This document shows, piece by piece, positions 19,001 to 31,100 of a stretch of DNA of 38,112 nucleotides. The stretch covers positions 1-38,112 of the forward strand of contig JAQGAU010000142.1 of assembly GCA_034698045.1 (NCBI GenBank), given 5' to 3'. The position numbers were made by a program, and so were the translations under genes. Every line of letters begins with the position of its first letter. The stretch's first letter is position 1. The DNA comes from Paramacrobiotus richtersi. Taxonomy: Eukaryota; Tardigrada; Eutardigrada; Parachela; Macrobiotidae. Under the pieces are notes generated by a model. That model searched no databases and was not told where the DNA came from. It worked only from the letters and a program-made list of their open reading frames with translations.

Positions 19001-22000
19001 ATTGCCCTCAAGGAGAAGATGAAATCTGTACAACCAAGTGTGGCAGAACCACGCGCCCCATTGAAAACGAGTATGATGAATTGAGAATCATCGGTGGAAG
19101 AGCGGTACGCTTACAGTAGATTTCGTGAACCTGGGTATTACTGGCTCACATTGCAATCTTATGCAGACTTCTGTGCACAGCTGGCCTTGGTTTGTCCTCG
19201 TTGTAACACCTGACGCCATGTGTGGAGGATCTGTGGTAGCTTGCGTTATTGTGCATTCTGCGTAGTGAACGGGTGTATCAGAAGTGGCTGGAGCGATTCT
19301 GAAGAGCCCTACATTTCGGTACTTGCTCTTTACGCTTTAGATTGCACCAGGATGGATTCTCACAGCGGCGCACTGTTTTTCCGATAAGGATTTGCAGGCA
19401 CCTTCGTAAGCACGATATTTTCAGTGTTTCGAGGATGTTTTTGTAATGGTCTGAACATACAAAACGTTTTTGCCCATCGCTCACCCGTCAGAAATTCTAT
19501 TTATGGTAGTTTGATCAAAAGAAGGCCAAGTATCGACAGGTTGGTTGTAGGGAAGGTGCCAGAATGCCCCGATCAAAGAGCCCGCCCTTTTCTTGAATTG
19601 GGCGAACGCACCCACGGCATCACGGGTAGAGTGGGGGGAGTCATCGCTTTTCCTTCCCTAAATTTGACACGCCACGAAGCGTTAAATCAGCTACTGCGAG
19701 AAGCGTTCAAGCGAGAGTCGTTTCTTACTTAATCATCGTTCGGACCGGTTTTGGCCCTAAAGCGAGTTAAAGCTTACAATAAGCTTATTTTACAATTCAC
19801 AAGGCACTTGAAAGTTCAGATGGTTGAGAACGAACAGTACATTTAAAAAATAATTATTCTGCTCAAACTGGGCTACATGTACGTTAGAACTCTCTAGTAA
19901 GAACGGACGAAATGGTGTTGTATCGGAATAAAATATTTAAGGGGTCACTCCACTCGTTCCGTGATCAAGCAAAGGACACACCAAGAAACAAGAATTCAAT
20001 CAGAAAATTAATGAAAGAACGTACAGAATATAAGCGCCTGTGAAACGGAACAGTAATTTTTCTGTCAAGAAACATCTCCGTACTAGCACATTTCGAATCT
20101 CTTTTGAAAAGCCAGTAACACACAGTGACAGAGCAGGCGCTCGTATCATTCTGGTTGACGATTACGCTTTGATAAATAATGCGTGGTTCTGCTGAAACTG
20201 TAGGGAAATTTCGACAGAAAGCTGAATCATTAATTGAGAACAGACAAACTTGCCGGTACCGAGTGAAACCCCTGTGTGACAGAAGACTCGGTTTCTCAGG
20301 TTGCTTGATAGTGTACAGAATGATCAGCTGAAAGTAGAAAGTTTTCTTGTAGGCCCCAGGATGTCAAAGTGAGCGTACTGCCGGAGAACTGTGCTGAGTC
20401 GACCACCTATCCCGCTGCAGTTGCATCGAAAGTTTTCGTCCATCCGTTTTGGCAGAGTAGCCATGCTTCTGATATGGGGCTGGATTATGACATGGCACTT
20501 GTGCTGCTGAAAAAGGTGGCCTTCACTTCATGATCGAAAGTTGATTCACACTACTTTGAACTGTGAAATACTTCGATTAATATTGCTGATGCGTGAAGTG
20601 TGCTTAACTGGACTGGACTTTGATTCAGTCCAGTCTATTTGCTGGAGTACCTCTTCAAGAAAAGTTACGGAGCTGCCAACTCACTGCTGAGGTTTTTGAA
20701 AGAAAGTTGTTGTATGATGTCAAGCGATCTGTATACTTACCGAACAGCAGATTTTTATCTGCGTTTCGGTATGGATATCAGATCGTAGTCACAGATCGTA
20801 TGTAGGAAGAAATCAGGGTTAGACTATGGACACAGCTGGGGTAAACTGGTTTCTTGTGATTGATGTGATCAGCACTGCTAAACTTAGAGGAAAATTCTGC
20901 GTATTGCTAAATAAGTAGGCAAAACCATAACAGCCGCGCACCTGTACGCTTGCAATAACTTTATTACTGTTCATAATAACCAGAACACCAACAGCGCCAG
21001 TGACGTAAAAAAACAGGTTTGTTGTGAAATTACAGTTTGTAACGCCGAAGTTTGTTGCCATAAATTCATTAAGGACATCTACTAGTACAACTGAATGGTT
21101 CACGTGGGTGGTGTAGACTGTTCACTTTAACAATGAGAGAATTATGAGAAAATCAACAAGTAGATGTAAACATCAGTCACTGTTAGCGACTAAGCGTAGT
21201 TCTTTGGCTTGCACAAATTGTGCATACTGCCCACCTATTAGGGCGAGAAACAAGCATGAATCGTGATCTTTGATTATGCTCGTCATATTGCTTCATTTTC
21301 CGTTCGTTGTGGCTGCAGGAACTGGAGATGTCCGAAGATGGCATTCAGGCAGTGTGCCTCCCGGGTCCAAACTTGGGTCCTGTAGCCGGCGAGATGTGCT
21401 ACGTTGTAGGTTGCGGAGTGCGAAACCAAACCGTATCGGATAATAGTCGTTACCTAAAGCAAGCGAAAGCACCTTTCCTGGGCGTTGAAGGCTGTGAAAA
21501 GCGCGGATGGCGCATGGGACCGGACATCATGTGCGTGTTTGACGGTGGAGAAGGAACGTAAGCAGTAAATTAATTTTTCACTAATAGTACGAAATATCCC
21601 AAGTCACAGACTCGAAATTCAGACAGGCTTCTGAATGGTGGTGCGCTTACTATCGTTACGTTGCCTGATATGTAGATCTGCAGCTGTCAGTACTGGGTAT
21701 TCCGCTTATATTCGGCGATAATTTACCTTTGCCTTGTCTTAATTTTTTTAGTTTAATTGTTACTGTAGAATGCGTATTGAATGTGGGCTTAGTACAGGCA
21801 GAATATTTATAAGCTGTGTACGAGATGGTGCCCCCAGAATGCAGAAGCAGCGGCGTTTTTGCCATAACCTGTTGTGGTAGATGGTATGGCTTTTTCGGAT
21901 TTGTGAGATTGTGACATTTTTCACAGGCTAAGCGTACTATAAATCTAGATATAGGTAGAGTTAGGAACGTATATCATAAGACTTTTTGGAATGGCTTGTC

Positions 22001-24048
22001 CGGAAATTTTTACTGCCGTTGCATGCAGCTCTTTACAATTAGATGCTACGGCGACAGCGGTGGGCCTTTGGTATGTCGAAATCCATTGCTTTCTGAAATC
22101 GCAGAATGGCACCAGTTCGGAATTACGGCACTGGGATATAATGGAACGTAAGTTTGGCAATTCTGGCAAGTGTCTTTTCGAATACCGCGTAACTCTGCTG
22201 CTGTTCCGGTCAGTGTCATGCGGTAGATCTTCTTAGATTAGATCGCGTATCTCCCGGCTTTCCTAGGCTTAGCGTTTTCTGTACTCACAGTAGTATTACG
22301 GGTTTGGCGCCAAGTGGTAAGTGGGTTGTTGACGGGGTCGGCGGGGAACGCTTGATGCACGCGAGACGTTTTAAGATCCGGTGAAGACGCTGGAGTGCAA
22401 ACACTTCAGTCAGCAGGGGACATGCGAAGGATTGAGCGTAAAATTTGTACACTTCGTCTATCGACGGCCGGAAGAATTGGGTCCCGTGCAGTATTGGTAG
22501 CAGCATTCCAGAAAGATTCAAATTAAACACTCTCACTCCGTTCCCTGGAACGCTACTGCGGGATGATGCAAACAGAACCGTTATTGCCATAGGTTTTGGT
22601 CGGCCCACTGTTCGCTAACATGAATGCACTCAGTGCAGCGAAAGTTGGAGCAAATGATCAACATGGTCTTATGACATGCATGAGACAAAGCCTGCATTTG
22701 GCGATCAATAGTGCGGTTTACACAGCTTTCGGGAGTGCTGGTTCGAGAGCGGATGAATGAAGCTGGTTCTAATTCTGGAAGGGAACCCAACCCGATCGTT
22801 TTGAATTAAATAAGTCGGAATAATAACTGCGGGCGTTTCCTTCATGTTCCAACTCCCCGTTTTCGTAGTATTTCTATGCGCTGGTCTTTTCATGGTATGG
22901 CTATGCCCATATGTAAAGGTAAAAAAAAGAAGGAGCAGGTAGCTCCTCTGTACTGAACGAAATTGCGTTCTTGAACGTCCAGTCGACCAGGTTCCGGGAG
23001 AATTAGCACTGTCATGTAAACTTTCTTGTGCGGCTCAGTCGAACAGAAAAGTTATTTTAGTGCGAAAAGCCTTTGCTGTGCGATATGTAGTGACATCAGA
23101 ATCACATCACAGTTCGCGATATTTCTTTGGCTATAGTAGGCTATAATGTAAGTCCGGCCCGGGCTAATCTGAAAACTCTACTTTCGAACAGAGATTCATT
23201 ATCGAGCATTTGCGCTATAGCGGGCATGAGCGACAAAAATATGGACGATTATAAGATCCGTGTGACTAAGTTTAACGCTGATCTGAATTGCACGAGCGAT
23301 AAAAACCCACATTCATAGTGTGGGTCGTCTTTGTCGTAACTCTCGGTAACAGTGTTAAAAAGTATATATTATATCTCATTCTGAAATTTTGAAACCAGAT
23401 GAGGACAGAGTCTGACGCATAGCTAGACAACCAGCCCGCGTGCACCGTTCATCACATCGGCTGCTCCCTCAATCAATAAATTTGCTGTTATTAGAGTGTT
23501 AACGGTGCACCCATGCTGTCCTTTGGCCTTGACAAGTGCGGTATGTGCACCATAAATCCGTTAGCTCATAGGCGCCTTATATCTCTGGCACTTTATGCCA
23601 ATACAAAGTATGTCCGAGTCCGGTGCGAGTATTATAGTCACTGAGGACTGTGTTCACTGTTGGCAGGCATTGTGAAAAAGGGCAGAGTGGCTATTCAAAG
23701 GTTAGGTGGTCGCTGCCCTTCCTAGTGGAAACGTTGTTCTTTGAAGATTTCGCCGGATGGTGGCAGAATCGAACGGTTTATGTTCCATTAGGACCAATCA
23801 TTCGTGAATGGAACAACGAAAAGAAAGCTGTCCAGCGCGAGCAAGAACCGAAATATTCCCACAAGCTTAATGTTAGCGGAAATAGTGCGGATACTCTGCG
23901 TGGCTTGACTGCACTTATTTCACTCGGAAACAGTTTTCAGTCGGACTATCGCAGATGTGCGCTTTTCCCACGGTTGATATTATTTTTTTGGTTACAAGCT
24001 GTTTCTAATCATATTTTGGGGAAGTGCGATTGGCTTGTGGCCTCCTGA
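15712..24048 (+). CDS. SP2: secreted CUB-LDLa-S1 serine protease (12 exons)
   Basis: Joined exons on the plus strand: 15712-16020, 16123-16219, 16301-16377, 17967-18033, 18093-18170, 18992-19104, 19167-19235, 19341-19405, 20353-20515, 21319-21557, 22043-22147, 23667-24048. They sum to 1764 nt, about 587 residues, with no in-frame stop. The architecture matches SP1: signal peptide, divergent CUB, LDLa, propeptide Cys, LRIIGG activation site, S1 domain (His in LTAAHC, Asp in DYDMALVLL, Ser in CYGDSGGPL) and conserved C-terminal extension. Unlike SP1 and SP3 it keeps the Cys168-Cys182 pair (GCEKRGW ... IMC). Gly lies at position 189, so a trypsin-like pocket is not expected. It is the only member on this strand and the most divergent intact copy in exon 9. 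It is divergent from SP1 and convergent with SP3. Substrate and expression cannot be read from the sequence. Confidence 0.92.
16123..16219 (+). CDS. SP2 exon 2: CUB core
   Basis: Acceptor GTACACAG, donor AACT|GTGAGG, phase 1. Encodes RPICLAEYITFWDAN, the CUB Cys3 and YxxxWD signature. Confidence 0.88.
16301..16377 (+). CDS. SP2 exon 3: CUB Cys4 segment
   Basis: Acceptor ACTAATAG, donor CTG|GTTAGT, phase 0. Encodes PDMRELTKRVCEQQS and LSYSDTL. The preceding intron is 81 bp. Confidence 0.87.
17967..18033 (+). CDS. SP2 exon 4: last CUB strand
   Basis: 67-nt exon, acceptor TTACAG, donor ACGC|GTACGA, phase 1. Encodes LVQIQMGRVKPTSADAWTIE. Confidence 0.9.
18093..18170 (+). CDS. SP2 exon 5: first half of LDLa domain
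   Basis: 78-nt exon, acceptor TTGAAG, donor GACG|GTAAGT, phase 1. Encodes VPCGKSALRCPSDWNKCAA and IEKICD: cysteines 1-4 of LDLa. The intron before it is 59 bp. Confidence 0.92.
18992..19104 (+). CDS. SP2 exon 6: LDLa end and activation site
   Basis: 113-nt exon, acceptor TTTCAAG, donor GCG|GTACGC, phase 0. Encodes MRDCPQGEDEICTTKCG and ELRIIGGRA; zymogen cleavage is expected after Arg of LRIIGG. Confidence 0.95.
19167..19235 (+). CDS. SP2 exon 7: S1 SWPW and CGGSV strands
   Basis: 69-nt exon, one codon shorter than in SP1 and SP3. Acceptor TATGCAG, donor GTG|GTAGCT, phase 0. Encodes HSWPWFVLVV and AMCGGSV. Confidence 0.93.
19341..19405 (+). CDS. SP2 exon 8: catalytic histidine
   Basis: 65-nt exon, acceptor CGCTTTAG, donor CCTTC|GTAAGC, phase 2. 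Encodes IAPGWILTAAHCFSDKD with catalytic His57. Confidence 0.95.
20353..20515 (+). CDS. SP2 exon 9: catalytic aspartate
   Basis: 163-nt exon, acceptor TTCTTGTAG, donor AAG|GTGGCC (weak), phase 0. Encodes DVKVSVLPENCAES, KVFVHPFWQSS and LDYDMALVLLKK with catalytic Asp102. Confidence 0.93.
21319..21557 (+). CDS. SP2 exon 10: S1 core
   Basis: 239-nt exon, acceptor GGCTGCAG, donor GGAAC|GTAAGC, phase 2. Encodes AVCLPGPNLGP, MCYVVGCGVRNQT, GCEKRGWRMGPDIMC and GGEGT. It keeps Cys168 and Cys182, has Cys at position 141, and Gly-Thr just before Cys191. Confidence 0.94.
22043..22147 (+). CDS. SP2 exon 11: catalytic serine
   Basis: 105-nt exon, acceptor TACAATTAG, donor GGAAC|GTAAGT, phase 2. Encodes CYGDSGGPLVCRNP and EWHQFGITALGYNG, with catalytic Ser195. 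Confidence 0.95.
23667..24048 (+). CDS. SP2 exon 12: S1 C-terminus and extension
   Basis: Acceptor GTTGGCAG. Encodes HCEKGQSGYSKVRWSLPF, then FAGWWQNRT, PLGPIIREWNNEKKA and a divergent tail with a hydrophobic stretch (LFPRLILFFWLQAV). The stop is TGA at 24046-24048. Confidence 0.9.
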
Positions 24049-24679
24049 GCAGTGAATTTCGCATTGGGTTAGTTTTACTTACTTAGGCTCCGGATAGCAG
24101 CAACGATTAAATCACTATTTAAAAGGGGAACGATTTAGTGACTTCGCTAAGTGTAACGGTGACCGTATCATTGTCGATCTGCGACTATCAATGCTGAAAA
24201 ATGTACTGCGGATCATGCGAAACGCCGCAGACTGTAGACCTGGCTCATACAGATTTCGAAGTTCCAACCTGATTTACCGTCGCTGTTGCGATTAGCCAAA
24301 GTAAACTTACATAATGTAACTTAATTGTCTACGGCATGTAGAGCGTAATAGCTTCTTCCAGAGCGTCAGTATCTCCGGTGGATCTCCATACTTACATGTA
24401 CAAAAAGCCGATGAAGTACGATTAAGTACCAGAGCACTGCATCCAGCAGTGCAATACATCAAGAGATTTTCTGAGGTTAAACGTATTATCGGTCACTAAT
24501 GCTCAGCTGGCACTGCAAAATCTGCCCACATTGTCTACTCGCACATTTACACTTTCCAGCCATTTTTTCGCATACATATAGGATATACCATTCTCACGTC
24601 CAGCCGTTCTTCAATACTTATGACAACTGGCAGAATTTACCCTTAATGTGGATATTACCAAGAATGTGAATATTCCGGG
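24049..24679. other. Gap between convergent tails of SP2 and SP3
   Basis: 630 bp of 3' flank shared by SP2 (plus) and SP3 (minus). No coding exon is seen. ATTAAA at 24106-24111 is the only plausible poly(A) hexamer noted. Confidence 0.55.
24106..24111 (+). promoter_or_regulatory. Possible poly(A) signal for SP2
   Basis: ATTAAA, a common variant hexamer, about 58 bases after the SP2 stop codon. Confidence 0.35.
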
Positions 24680-25166
24680 TTAACCACTTAAGTCAAAACA
24701 ATGTACAAATGAGTTATGAACAGTAAAACAATACAGACAGAAGCTCAAGTAAGCTGCACAAACATCACAGATAGTTTTCCGCTGACTGAAATGAACTGAC
24801 GTTGGCGTTGGAGTCTTTGCAACCCGATGCAACACACTCGAAATAACGCTCTTCCAACCGCGAAATAAAGCTTCATTTAAGTCACAGCAACCATGGAATG
24901 CATTTCCTGATGAAACGAGATCAGGAAGCTTTCGCATGGCCTCCGTGTTACTGCCGTTTGAATACAAGCGAGACACTTTGTCAGATTGATCAATTAGGAG
25001 CGCGGCTTTTCTGTCGTCATCCCATTCTCTAATAAGCAATCCGACTGGAGCGGGGACCGTCCGATTTGCCCACCATCCGACAAAACTTTCGGAATACAGA
25101 ACCTCAACAATAAATGACATGGACCACTTGACCTTGAAGAACCCGCTCGATGCTTTTGCACACGGC
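24680..25166 (-). CDS. SP3 exon 12: S1 C-terminus and extension
   Basis: Acceptor TCTGCTAG. Encodes PCAKASSGFFKVKWSMSFI, FVGWWANRT and LLIREWDDDRKAALL. A long divergent tail ends in a Cys- and aromatic-rich hydrophobic stretch (VCAAYLSFCLYCF). The tail beyond the conserved block is less certain and could contain a further splice. Confidence 0.88.
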
Positions 25167-28100
25167 CTAGCAGATGCGCACAGTAACAATTAACAACGAA
25201 ACCGTTAACTTTTCATCCATGCAGGTGTTCGTAGCTAGCATATAAAACATAAGCGACAGCTATTCTGCTTCTCATTGCGCCATTTAATAATTTGCTAAAT
25301 ATAATGAGAAGGCTTAGGGCTTTAATTTTCGAATTTGATTTCGCGTGCAAGCCACTTCGGAAGGCAATTGACACAGGGTTATGGTGTTTTTCGCGTTATT
25401 CGTTTTTGCACGATTCAAAATTCTTGAAACAATGAGTAATTCCTAGCATCGTCAGTGTCTGACAGCTAGGACTTACATTCCGCCGTAGCCAAATGATGAA
25501 ATTCCAAATTGATGCCACTGCACTACCCCGGAAGCGGATGGTTTTCGACAGATTAAAGGTCCTCCGCTGTCGCCGTAGCATCTGCAAATACGCAGACTTT
25601 GCCGGTTTACTTGTAATAATGGTTCCGTTTACCCATCAAGTGCAGATTAAAAATGCGTGGAATTGTTCTCCAGAGTATGACGAACCAAGAACAAACAAGT
25701 TTAAATTCAGCCGTGCATTAGAATTACGACCTCAAGATGCAGGTAAAAGGATAAGGTAAAAGAAAGATGAAAAACTACCGCACAAGCTTTTCCGCTTCCT
25801 GGATTACGAACAAATGTATAAAGTTTTAAACTTTTTAAAATTCGATATCGATACTGCGATTGAATCGACGAAATCCAAAAAACTTGTTTAATAACTCTTT
25901 GTGCATTTTTAAGCGTCTTCCGATTATACTTTCGATGCGCGGCTGATTTTAACTTTATCGACCGAAGCGAAGCAGAGGACCTCCATGTTCGAGAGTAATG
26001 CAAAGAGCGGTGTTGGCAACCGTGTTTGGACTGTTTGCGTACCGCGTCTGCGCAGTCAAGTTTCCCGGTTTTCGTCAAATTTAAACAGAAGCTAGATTGT
26101 GACCTGTAGATAAGCTGATTAGTTTTTGATATGCATATCTCCAACAACGAGGGAGATATAAGCAAAATTTAAGCACAGTTTTGAGAACAAAAGATTCTTT
26201 TGTTTGCTTAACCGCAAACAATAGGGCCAGGGCAACGGGATATCCTTACCACTGTACCTGCATCAAATGAACTGCAAATTTTCATGTGCACTTTCTCCGT
26301 TCGCCTCGGTCTCATCGCAACCGCATCGGAGTGCGACTGCCTCAGTTTTTCTTAAATGTTTTGCTAATTATGCGAGTTATGGTTTAGCTAAGACGAAACG
26401 TTTTAAATCTGGCACGTATATGCATCGCGGCATTTAGCATTATCCTTGGTCATGTTTGACTAGACTTCCAGATCACTGAATCCTACGCGGTTTGTTAAGA
26501 GCTATTTTGTGGGGCAAAAGACGTGCAAGTGTGAGTGAACAGTGGTCAGCTGCAAAACGGTGAAATTAAATACAAGTACATCAAAATTCAAGAGAAGCAC
26601 GCCATATCGCAGTTCAGTTACTACTGTCACTTGGCCAACTCTAAATCTACTGAGTGTGCTCTTGTCTGGAACCGACGCATCAGTCAAAGCTGCGTATGGT
26701 GATATTCATTCGATGGCTCAGGCTGCCTTTGCAATTCAGGACGTTTTCTGTTAAATGGTACAGAACCTTTTTAAAATCCTTCTAAGCGCTGCAGAATACT
26801 GGTTTTGCACGGAAATAGTAAACCATTTGTACTGGCTTGCAACACGGCCGAAGAACTCGCATACGTGGAAGTACGTTTACCGGTCAAATGGTGCGCACAA
26901 ATTACGTTTATCTTGTGGTGTGGACCGTGTGGTTTTGCGCGTGCCTGCTATCAGTTGGCGAATGATATCACTGCACAAAACGCAGACTCGGACAAAAGCA
27001 ATTGTTACCGCATCTGTCAAGAGAAAGCAATCTAATAGCACGATAGTAAAGAAAACCCGGTTACTGGATCCAGTTTTCTGGTATGATAGTGGTATTTGGC
27101 CCAGTTTCTTCATTTTCTTGTCGCGGACGAGACTGTAGATATCATCATGACGATGTTTTTTACGATAGCGCTGCATTTTTTGTGCGAGACTAAACTGAAC
27201 GGGGATATTACACGTTTACTCGTCTGATAATACAGTTTTCAGACGCACCATTTCACAGTATAAAAAATCAGCTCTTTTCAAATATCGCCATTGCAGAATC
27301 ATTAACGGGCTCGAAACTCGGTAAATAAACTGGAGAAAACCTGACTTTTCTAAATGACGTTCGAGTGAGTTTGCGATTGTACCGCTGCCCAGGCGATGAC
27401 AGCGGATTCAAACAGCGGTGCGGGCAACCTCTCCGAGTTACCGTAGCAACCTAATCCGGTGCGCAAGGTGACCGCATCTGTTGCTGTGAGACCTATCCTC
27501 GGCTCAGACCGATCACGTTTGATAATCACACTTTGATTACGATTTCAAGTACTCGTAATCAAGCTTTGCTTCCTCACTTTCGTCCCAAGAGTGTTTGTGT
27601 GCTTCGGCTCTAGGCCCGTAGCAGCATTTGGAACCCTACTGGAGGATTCTGGCTTGAGGACTTAAGGTTTTCAACGAGACTGAGCCTAATCCTGTTAGAA
27701 CACCGGTGCGTGCGCGAAAAGCAAGTGGAGGTTTGTGGTTAACTGGACGTCTGTGGTCACCATATTGACTTGTGTGCAAGCGTAGCAACGGTGGACACTT
27801 GACATTACAAGCCTGCTGTAGAAGTAACAAAGGAGGTGAATTGGTTTCACCCTTGTCTCAGAAAACATCCCGTCAGTACTTGTACCGCCCCGACTGGACA
27901 CGGATAACGGCTTTCGCCTGGATAACCTGAACTCAATGCCTTGGAAAGCTGCAGTTCTCTTATCAGACAAGTCGTAAAGGCGAGGTTGCAGTATCTGATA
28001 TATGTGCACACTCCTACATCACTCGCGCTGTCTGTGGAGCAGCCGTAAATCACCGGAAAAAAGAAGGCGAAACTTGATACAGTTCCATCTGCGACCGCTA

Positions 28101-31100
28101 TATCGTCCCACCGATTTGCTACGATGGGAAGCTGGAGGCACAGAGCCATGCCCATGAAGTAAGGCGCAAGACATGGGAAGTAACAAAAATCTCCGAGCGG
28201 TGCGATTTCCTGCGCCGGCGTGTAAGTTAGAAATTCAGCCGGGAAACGATATTTGTGCTTCGGGTACGCAGAACTCGACTAAAGAAATGGGAAGATTGTT
28301 TTGTGATCTTCAGTGTGTGCTCTCATGTACATTTCTGGTGATCGTTTATTAGAAAATCTATAACCTGCGAGAAACAGCATTCAAAATGACCAAAAAGAAC
28401 GGACGTCCATGGTAATGTTTCAAAAGTTTGTGAAGTCGGAAATGTTTCGTCTCTAACCTGTATTCGATATTTAAATGCTGAACTGGCGATAATAATGTTC
28501 AAAAGTTATAACTGAAGATAAGGTTCCGAAATGGGACTTACGTTCCCTCGTCCCCGCCTTGAAATACCAGCATTACGTCTGGTGCGCTATAATCAGCACC
28601 CAGCAATGGCGCTCTGGCCTGTTTCACATAACCCCTGCCGGTGTCTGCGGTTTCATTCTGTGTTCCACAACCTGCAATATAACACATCTCGCCTTTCCGA
28701 GGGCCCATATTTGGTCTTGGCAGACATGTAGCTTGAACACCATCGGAGGATAATTCCAAATCCTGCAAAACCAAGGGGTTATTCGTAAGCACAATACAAT
28801 CGCCAAGCGTAACAAGCTTGACTTTTCCGACTACCACATTTTTCGAGTGTTTATTGAACGATATGGAAATGAAGAATGAGTCAGAGAGCCGGACCCAATC
28901 CAAAACCTACTACCGAAAGCAGTCGTTAATGAAGCAAAGCAGGAAGTGCACGTTGACAGCTCCACAGGAGACTGAACCGCATTCGTGATCAGAAACAACA
29001 TCACACCGCCTGATAATAAAAAAATACCGTTCACTCAATAAAAATAAATTCGTTGGCGTCCGGACAGGTGCCTGGATGCACGATACCGGATTTTAAGGAG
29101 CCAATATGGCACTGCATTAGACTACTCCGACTCTTTGTCTTCCTTCCGATCTAAATGTATGTATCGCTGCGTAGCGTCCCGGATAAACCTACCTTTGACA
29201 TATTCATTCCAATTTCGTAGCTCTAATTTTGCTGCCCTTCCTTTGAACTCTGAAAGTGTGGCAAAATCCCTTAACTTCTTCTATAGCTCTCTTTAGACAG
29301 TGGCCAACAATTTAAAACGACACAGGAAAGCGATATGGCTGACAACAACAAATTTATGCAGCAGTGTCCGTATGACCAGATTCTTTCATTCTTTCATGCC
29401 AACTGGGGACCCGGTCGAACAATTTTCAAAGTTCCTGATCCTTTTAAATGACTCAATGCCCGCAGAATGCAAGTCCGCTTGCCCAGTAGCATGAGTTCCG
29501 CACGTATCGTTACTCCTCCCTCACCCCTATTCAGTCATCTACCATTGCAGCAGCTATGATTCGCAGAACGCAGACCAACTGACAATATACAGATACCAGC
29601 GACAAAGGGTACTGCTGTGCGTACTTGTTCAAGGAACAGCAGTGCCACGTCGTATCCTAATCTCATTTCGGAACTGTAGTTGGTGGACCGAAGCGGATGC
29701 ACGAAGATTTTGTACGCCGTTATCGTGGGATTTTTTTCTCTAACTGATTCTCCACATTTCTGCTGCAGCACAGTCACTTCTACTTCGTGCGGCCTGCAAG
29801 AGCACAAAGGATTACTATTATTTCCGTGTTTATGGAATAAGATCTTCGCAAGCACAGCTCTTGCATCTCTAATGCGCAATGCGAGCAGAGCTTGAGGTAG
29901 GCATTTGTTGATTTCGGCGTCGTTGCTGTTTATGACGCTAAAAACCGTCCTAGCGTGCGAAACGTCAACCGGGCACTTTCTCCGGCAACCACCAAAACCG
30001 CCCTTCATAGGGCCAAAATATACCGACTGGCGTAGCTTTTGTCCACCCAAAATTTTCGGACTGCTGGGTTTTTCTCGTTCTTTCAGCCTAAGCTGGATAA
30101 TATTTCGATATCAGGCAACCCGGGCACAGTTTTTCAGTTCCCAGTACAGTATGTTCTACAAGCCGGATATTTCCTTGTGGTCCTGAAAGCCGGATGCTTT
30201 TCTTTCGACCGTTCAATAGACCAGGCTCTACCCGCCAGCGTGTTCTACATCTCAAACACACAGACGTTTTCCCGCTCGTCTGGTTTTAGCGGTTACAACT
30301 GTTTACCCAAAAAAAGGAACTGCTCGAAAGAGAACGCAGTCTCCCGATACAAAGTAATAGGTTTTTCACAACTATTGCCAGCCGATTCCAGCAGATAAGT
30401 TCTGCAGAATATCGGTATCGATGCTATGTCTATAAGAGACAGTCTTCTCGACACGATGGGAAAAAAGTAACAGTAGCGACACCGCTATTTCAACTGGATC
30501 GAGATCGTCCACCGGCTGGATATCCACTGAGGCGCTGCAGAACGTCTGGAACAACACTTCCGTGTCAAAAAGTATCAAAACTTACCAAAAGAACGAACTG
30601 TTAACAAAGTAATCCAGATTAATACAGGATAAAGCCTCAACCGTGAAATCTTGTGTAGTGAAATCTCCACGGTTTGATCCGTAAAATGCAGCATTGGCGT
30701 GCCGTCTTGTTGTATTTACGCGAAGGCTCTACCTAATGTCATAATTGTGATGGGTTGTAATCATTACATGCAATCATGTCCTAACTTGCGGCGAAATCAA
30801 GACGGTCGCGTAGCTGTGAGCTTTGCACTAATGTACATGATTGTTTTCAACAAGCATAACATCCATATGTGTCCAGAAATTCGTTTTGTACACAACGTTC
30901 GGTTATTGCGCAACAGCAGCGAAAAGTGTTAACACATTTCATTATCAGATGGCTTAGTATTATGACCAACTTCCTCCAAACTATGCTCATAGATATGTGA
31001 TGACCTTTTTAAGCCATCTTCAGCCAGAAGGTCCCTTTTTGAAACTAAAAAAGAACTTTGAATGTGTTCCAATAATTCAGGAACATTCCTTTCGAAAACA

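Noticed and set aside
30039..30398. 119-codon plus-strand frame preceded by a pyrimidine-rich CAG in SP3 intron 8.
   Set aside because: It lacks an ATG-led coding signal, a recognisable family, or a matching partner exon; the length is within chance expectation.
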